Source of the DNA: Hellea sp.
GTDB taxonomy: Bacteria; Pseudomonadota; Alphaproteobacteria; Caulobacterales; Maricaulaceae
Direction: 5' to 3'
NCBI GenBank assembly: GCA_028224375.1
Contig: JAOIVW010000027.1
Location: forward strand, 1 to 34,323
Length of the DNA stretch: 34,323 nt
The translations under genes and the position numbers were made by a program. Below, piece after piece: positions 31,849 through 34,323 of the stretch. Positions within the stretch are counted from its first letter, which is position 1; each line of letters starts with the position of its first letter. The notes beneath the pieces were generated by a model, which was given only the letters and a program-made list of their open reading frames with translations, searched no databases and was not told the origin of the DNA.

Positions 31849-31974
31849 CCTCACCCTGAGGCAAGGCGAAGCCTTGGGACTCGAAGGGTCGGTTCTTATG
31901 CAAGCAATCTCACAAGTCCTTCGAGTCCCGAGCGTCGCGTTCCTGCGAAACGCAATGCTCGCCTCAGGATGAGG
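31849..31974. repeat. Composite inverted repeat, CCTCA(C/T)CCTGAGG type
   Basis: The left arm begins CCTCACCCTGAGGC (31849-31862) and ends GGGACTCGAAGG (31877-31888). The right arm is its inverse: CCTTCGAGTCCC (31918-31929) to GCCTCAGGATGAGG (31961-31974). The right arm carries an inner hairpin (GCGTTTCGCAGGAACGC on the minus strand), and the left a shorter one (AAGGC/GCCTT). The unit separates two convergent genes, and its right end provides the stop codon of the alpha/beta hydrolase. Such repeats occur between genes in many Alphaproteobacteria. Confidence 0.85.
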
Positions 31975-32860
31975 ACTGACTGAGCGCCGCCCGCAGTCGC
32001 CCCGCCGCATAATCAGGGTCATGCATGGGGAACATATGGGCTCGCTCTTTATCGAAGACGACATTCTCCGCCCCGATAACTTTCGCAATAGCGTTGCGGC
32101 CTGAGCGGAAACTGACTGCGCCATATTTGCCTGCAAAGGTCACATGGGAATTATTACGCGGGAGATGTGGGGCCGCCTTAAAAACATTATGGCCTTGGGC
32201 GACAAATATGGCTTGTTCCCAGAGCGGGTCGCAGGCGAGCTTTACGCCGTCCCCATCCGGCACCAACCCGCCCGTCAGATAATCACGCAGTGCCTGGTCG
32301 GAAAACCCGCGAAAGGCGCCGCGATCTTTATAGCGCGCAAATGCCGCCTCATGACTTTCAAAGGTTGATTTGCGGCGACCTGCATTTCGCGCAATTGGCA
32401 AGCGTAGCTTCATATGACGCCGCCCGCCCGGCATACGGTTAAAGAGCCGCCCAATTCCCGGCACTAAAACGGGGTCAAAACCGACATAGCCGCTGACTTT
32501 TTCTTTGATGAGCGGCATCGCGAGAATGCCTGTCACCGCGCCGTAACTATGCCCCGCCAAAACAAGCGGAGCCTCAATATAACGCTCAAAAAACTCCGCG
32601 ACATCATCACGGAAAATATACCAGTTTTTAAGTGCCGCAATATCTGTCGGGAGTTCACTCATGCCGTGACCGCGTGTATCGAGCGCGATGCAATGCACGC
32701 CCAGCGGCTCTAAAATCGTCTTATAACTATAGCCATTAAACCCATTAGCATTGAGCATAACAAGTTGCGGCGGCTGGGCAGTATCGCCGAAATGCACAGC
32801 CGAGATACGCCCATCGCGAAGGTCGTAAAATTTACGGGTTGGGGCGGGGTATTGATTCAT
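31964..32860 (-). CDS. Alpha/beta hydrolase
   Basis: 298 residues. The fold is plain: 'LVMLNANGFNGYSY' (oxyanion loop), 'IALDTRGHGMSELP', nucleophile elbow 'LAGHSYGAVTGI' with S105, acid candidate in 'GYVGFDPVL' or later, and the C-terminal His in 'KERAHMFPMHDPD'. No lid type fixes the substrate; esterase, lipase or epoxide hydrolase-like roles are all possible. The start overlaps the preceding gene's stop by 4 bases (ATGA). The last codons and stop (LSQSSS, TGA) run into the composite repeat, so the C-terminus is shaped by that element. Confidence 0.9.
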   Translation of the reverse strand: MNQYPAPTRKFYDLRDGRISAVHFGDTAQPPQLVMLNANGFNGYSYKTILEPLGVHCIALDTRGHGMSELPTDIAALKNWYIFRDDVAEFFERYIEAPLVLAGHSYGAVTGILAMPLIKEKVSGYVGFDPVLVPGIGRLFNRMPGGRRHMKLRLPIARNAGRRKSTFESHEAAFARYKDRGAFRGFSDQALRDYLTGGLVPDGDGVKLACDPLWEQAIFVAQGHNVFKAAPHLPRNNSHVTFAGKYGAVSFRSGRNAIAKVIGAENVVFDKERAHMFPMHDPDYAAGRLRAALSQSSS

Positions 32861-33441
32861 TCAAAAGTCTCAACATCATCCGCCAAGACAAGATGCTCTT
32901 GGATGTATAGATAGAAAAAAGCTAATAATTGGATTGGGTAAAACACTAAGCTTATAATTCCAATCATTCCCATGGTTTGTTCGTCTACGATGCCATTGAG
33001 TCTGCCTAGAAACCATCTAGCCGTGGCAGGGATAACCCATATACTAACAGCTAAATAATTATGCAGACCCGTAAACATAGATTTTAAACGAATTGTTTTC
33101 GAACATTCGGGACATCTGAACACTTGGCCATTTCGAAAGATACCCATCCCCTTGCTAGGGAGAATAGGAATTCGCCACGTGCAATTTGGACATTTAGCAG
33201 CGCCTAACATTTTATGTCCGCTTCTAGGGGCTTCGCGGAGCCGAGGTGTTTCTGGGTCAAACTTTAAAGAAACAACTTCGTCATTTTTCAATTCAACAAT
33301 CACAGCAGGGTAGTCATTTAACTCAGGTATTTTTCCAGAAATTTGAGACGCCTGAAAAGTATATTCTTTCCGATTTTCAAATAGAATGACCCCTGAATTT
33401 TTTATCAAGTCGAAACTTAGAATATGTCCCTTGCGTTCCAA
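32857..33441 (-). CDS. Zinc-ribbon membrane protein with cold-shock-like N-terminus
   Basis: 194 residues, starting with TTG at 33441; no ATG lies before residue 78, and an in-frame stop comes just upstream. Residues 1-62 resemble a cold-shock/OB-type fold ('GHILSFDLIKNSGVILFENRKEYTFQASQI', compare the G-x-V-x-x-F-[DN] pattern and buried Y/F). A zinc ribbon follows with C84/C87 ('CPNC') and C110/C113 ('CPEC'). Two hydrophobic helices lie at about 128-145 and 157-179. The arrangement suggests a membrane-anchored nucleic-acid- or nucleotide-binding protein. A+T-rich against its neighbours although it lies inside their operon: 14 bases behind the crotonase and overlapping the hydrolase start. 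Function unknown; the cold-shock likeness is a weak visual judgement. Confidence 0.75.
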   Translation of the reverse strand: MERKGHILSFDLIKNSGVILFENRKEYTFQASQISGKIPELNDYPAVIVELKNDEVVSLKFDPETPRLREAPRSGHKMLGAAKCPNCTWRIPILPSKGMGIFRNGQVFRCPECSKTIRLKSMFTGLHNYLAVSIWVIPATARWFLGRLNGIVDEQTMGMIGIISLVFYPIQLLAFFYLYIQEHLVLADDVETFE

Positions 33442-33455
33442 CTCAATTCACCAAA

Positions 33456-34154
33456 CTACATCGCATGGACTTTGTCAGGGTCTAGGTCATCCTCAATCGC
33501 TTGGTCGAGGATTTTAAATATCTCTTTGCGGCTGCGTAGCTTGGTACCTTTAAAGGCTGCGGGATTGGCTTGTTTGAACATTTGCCCTGCCATGGGGATA
33601 GCCATCTCCCATTGCTCGGCGGGGACGACGCGGTCAAAGAAACCTGCATGCATCGCGCCTTTGGAGCTGAAGATTTCGCCGTTAATCACGCAGCGATTAA
33701 AATAGGCTTTGGACAAATGATAGCGCCCCATTTCAATCCCGAAATTATGCATGGTCATGCCAATCAGCGTCTCGTTCAGGCCAACTTTGAAATCACCTTC
33801 TTTAATCATGGAATAATCACAGGCCAAAGCGAGGAACGCGCCCATCGCAATGGTGTGGCCAGGCGCGGCCATAATCACAGGGCGCGGAAAAGCCATAAGG
33901 CGGCGCGCGAATTTAGAGCCTTTGGAGGTCAGCTCTAACGCGTCTTGAGGGCCATCGCCCATTTCCTTGAGATCAAAACCGCCCGACATCATGCCTTCGC
34001 GGCCTGTAATGATAACAATAGCATCCGCCGCTTCAGCTTCGTCCAAGCCCGTATTTAATTCAGCCCACATAGCTGAGCCCAGCGCATTGGCTTTGCCGTC
34101 ATCCAGCGCGATGATGGCCACGCCGTCATTAATTGTGGTTGTGACTTTTGACAT
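33456..34154 (-). CDS. Crotonase/enoyl-CoA hydratase-family protein
   Basis: 232 residues, somewhat short for the family (about 255-270). 'ALDDGKANALGSAMWAEL' and 'MSGGFDLKEM' give the first oxyanion-hole block, and 'APGHTIAMGAFLALACDYSMIKEGDFKVGLNETLIGM' the second. The usual acidic pair of hydratases (E in 'GGGCELA', E in 'FGxPE') is largely absent: the positions read 'IAMGAFLALACD' and 'VGLNETLIGMTM', with only one Glu. It may therefore be an isomerase or hydrolase rather than a hydratase. GGAG lies 8 bases before the ATG. A composite repeat ends 16 bases upstream of the start, so any promoter lies in or beyond that repeat. Confidence 0.9.
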   Translation of the reverse strand: MSKVTTTINDGVAIIALDDGKANALGSAMWAELNTGLDEAEAADAIVIITGREGMMSGGFDLKEMGDGPQDALELTSKGSKFARRLMAFPRPVIMAAPGHTIAMGAFLALACDYSMIKEGDFKVGLNETLIGMTMHNFGIEMGRYHLSKAYFNRCVINGEIFSSKGAMHAGFFDRVVPAEQWEMAIPMAGQMFKQANPAAFKGTKLRSRKEIFKILDQAIEDDLDPDKVHAM

Positions 34155-34170
34155 GATAGTTCTCCAGTAT

Positions 34171-34304
34171 ACCCTTCTCCCATTGGGAGAAGGTGGCGCG
34201 AAGCGTCGGATGAGGGGTCCTAAGCTTACAATTTAGTTTATACAAATACCTCTGGCCCCCTCACCCCCCGCTTCGCGGTACCCTCTCCCCACGGGAGAGG
34301 GAGT
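34171..34304. repeat. Composite inverted repeat, CCCTCTCCC...GGGAGAGGG type
   Basis: The left unit, 34171-34220, has ACCCTTCTCCC/GGGAGAAGGT as hairpin, then GGCGCGAAGCGTCGGATGAG and GGGTCC. The right unit, 34255-34304, is its inverse: GCCCCCTCACCCCCCGCTTC, GCGGTACC, then CCTCTCC/GGAGAGG. Both ends thus form a hairpin, and the two units pair with each other around a 34-base A+T-rich centre. Such repeats are widespread in proteobacterial genomes. It lies directly before the crotonase gene. Confidence 0.85.
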
Positions 34305-34323
34305 CTGTTTAAGCCTGCTTAGC

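Noticed and set aside
1..34323. CRISPR array, prophage, insertion sequence with transposase
   Set aside because: No regularly spaced direct repeats, phage structural genes or transposase motifs were seen on either strand.

Overview
The window reads as a piece of an alphaproteobacterial chromosome, probably from the Hyphomonadaceae/Maricaulales side of the class. This rests on the gene families seen (Atm1-type ABC exporter, SapC, ScsB-like DsbD with a redoxin, WecG/TagA-type glycosyltransferase, HSDL2-like SDR with DUF2855 and DUF1330 proteins) and on CGTCAT...CCCCG-type intergenic palindromes common in that class. The placement is an inference; no ribosomal RNA or marker gene is present. Backbone genes are moderately G+C-rich. 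Three stretches are clearly more A+T-rich: about 5.95-8.4 kb, 13.3-15.5 kb and 32.9-33.4 kb. They carry accessory genes.

Layout. 0-5.2 kb (+): the end of an RND efflux pump, a secreted HEAT-repeat protein, the Fe-S/P-loop ATPase Mrp, and PurT. 5.2-5.4 kb: a terminator and a composite inverted repeat, then an orphan minus-strand gene. 6.3-8.3 kb: a compact Type II restriction-modification system. A beta-class methyltransferase faces a controller (C) protein/endonuclease operon tail to tail, with a two-site C-box in front of the controller. 8.4 kb: tRNA-Leu(GAG). 8.7-11.2 kb (-): an acyl-CoA ligase and a family 26 glycosyltransferase. 11.3-13.2 kb (+): an Atm1-type exporter. 13.3-15.5 kb (+): an A+T-rich gene for a nuclease-like/SEC-C protein. 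15.5-17.7 kb: a decayed dgkA fragment, a lipoprotein HtrA-type protease and the intact dgkA.

17.7-24.4 kb: a PadR repressor gene diverges from a run of seven genes: SDR, DUF1330, DUF2855, dienoyl-CoA isomerase-like crotonase, AraC-type regulator, DUF1801/YdeI-like and GST-like. A palindrome of the expected kind lies between them. This looks like a regulated catabolic or detoxification operon whose substrate I cannot name. 24.5-26.4 kb (-): a small membrane protein and Pgi. 26.6-29.3 kb (-): an ScsB/DsbD-type reductant exporter with a periplasmic redoxin, ended by a strong terminator. 29.5-30.3 kb (-): a SapC protein with its own terminator. 30.5-31.8 kb (+): a Fur/Zur regulator overlapping a hotdog thioesterase-like gene. 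31.9-34.15 kb (-): crotonase, a zinc-ribbon membrane protein and an alpha/beta hydrolase, in that order of transcription.

The most rewarding items are the C-box-controlled restriction system with an endonuclease I cannot assign, the nuclease/SEC-C protein, a second decayed copy of dgkA that makes htrA lie between two dgkA loci, and four unrelated composite inverted repeats with the same two-headed design. I see no CRISPR array, integrase, transposase or prophage.
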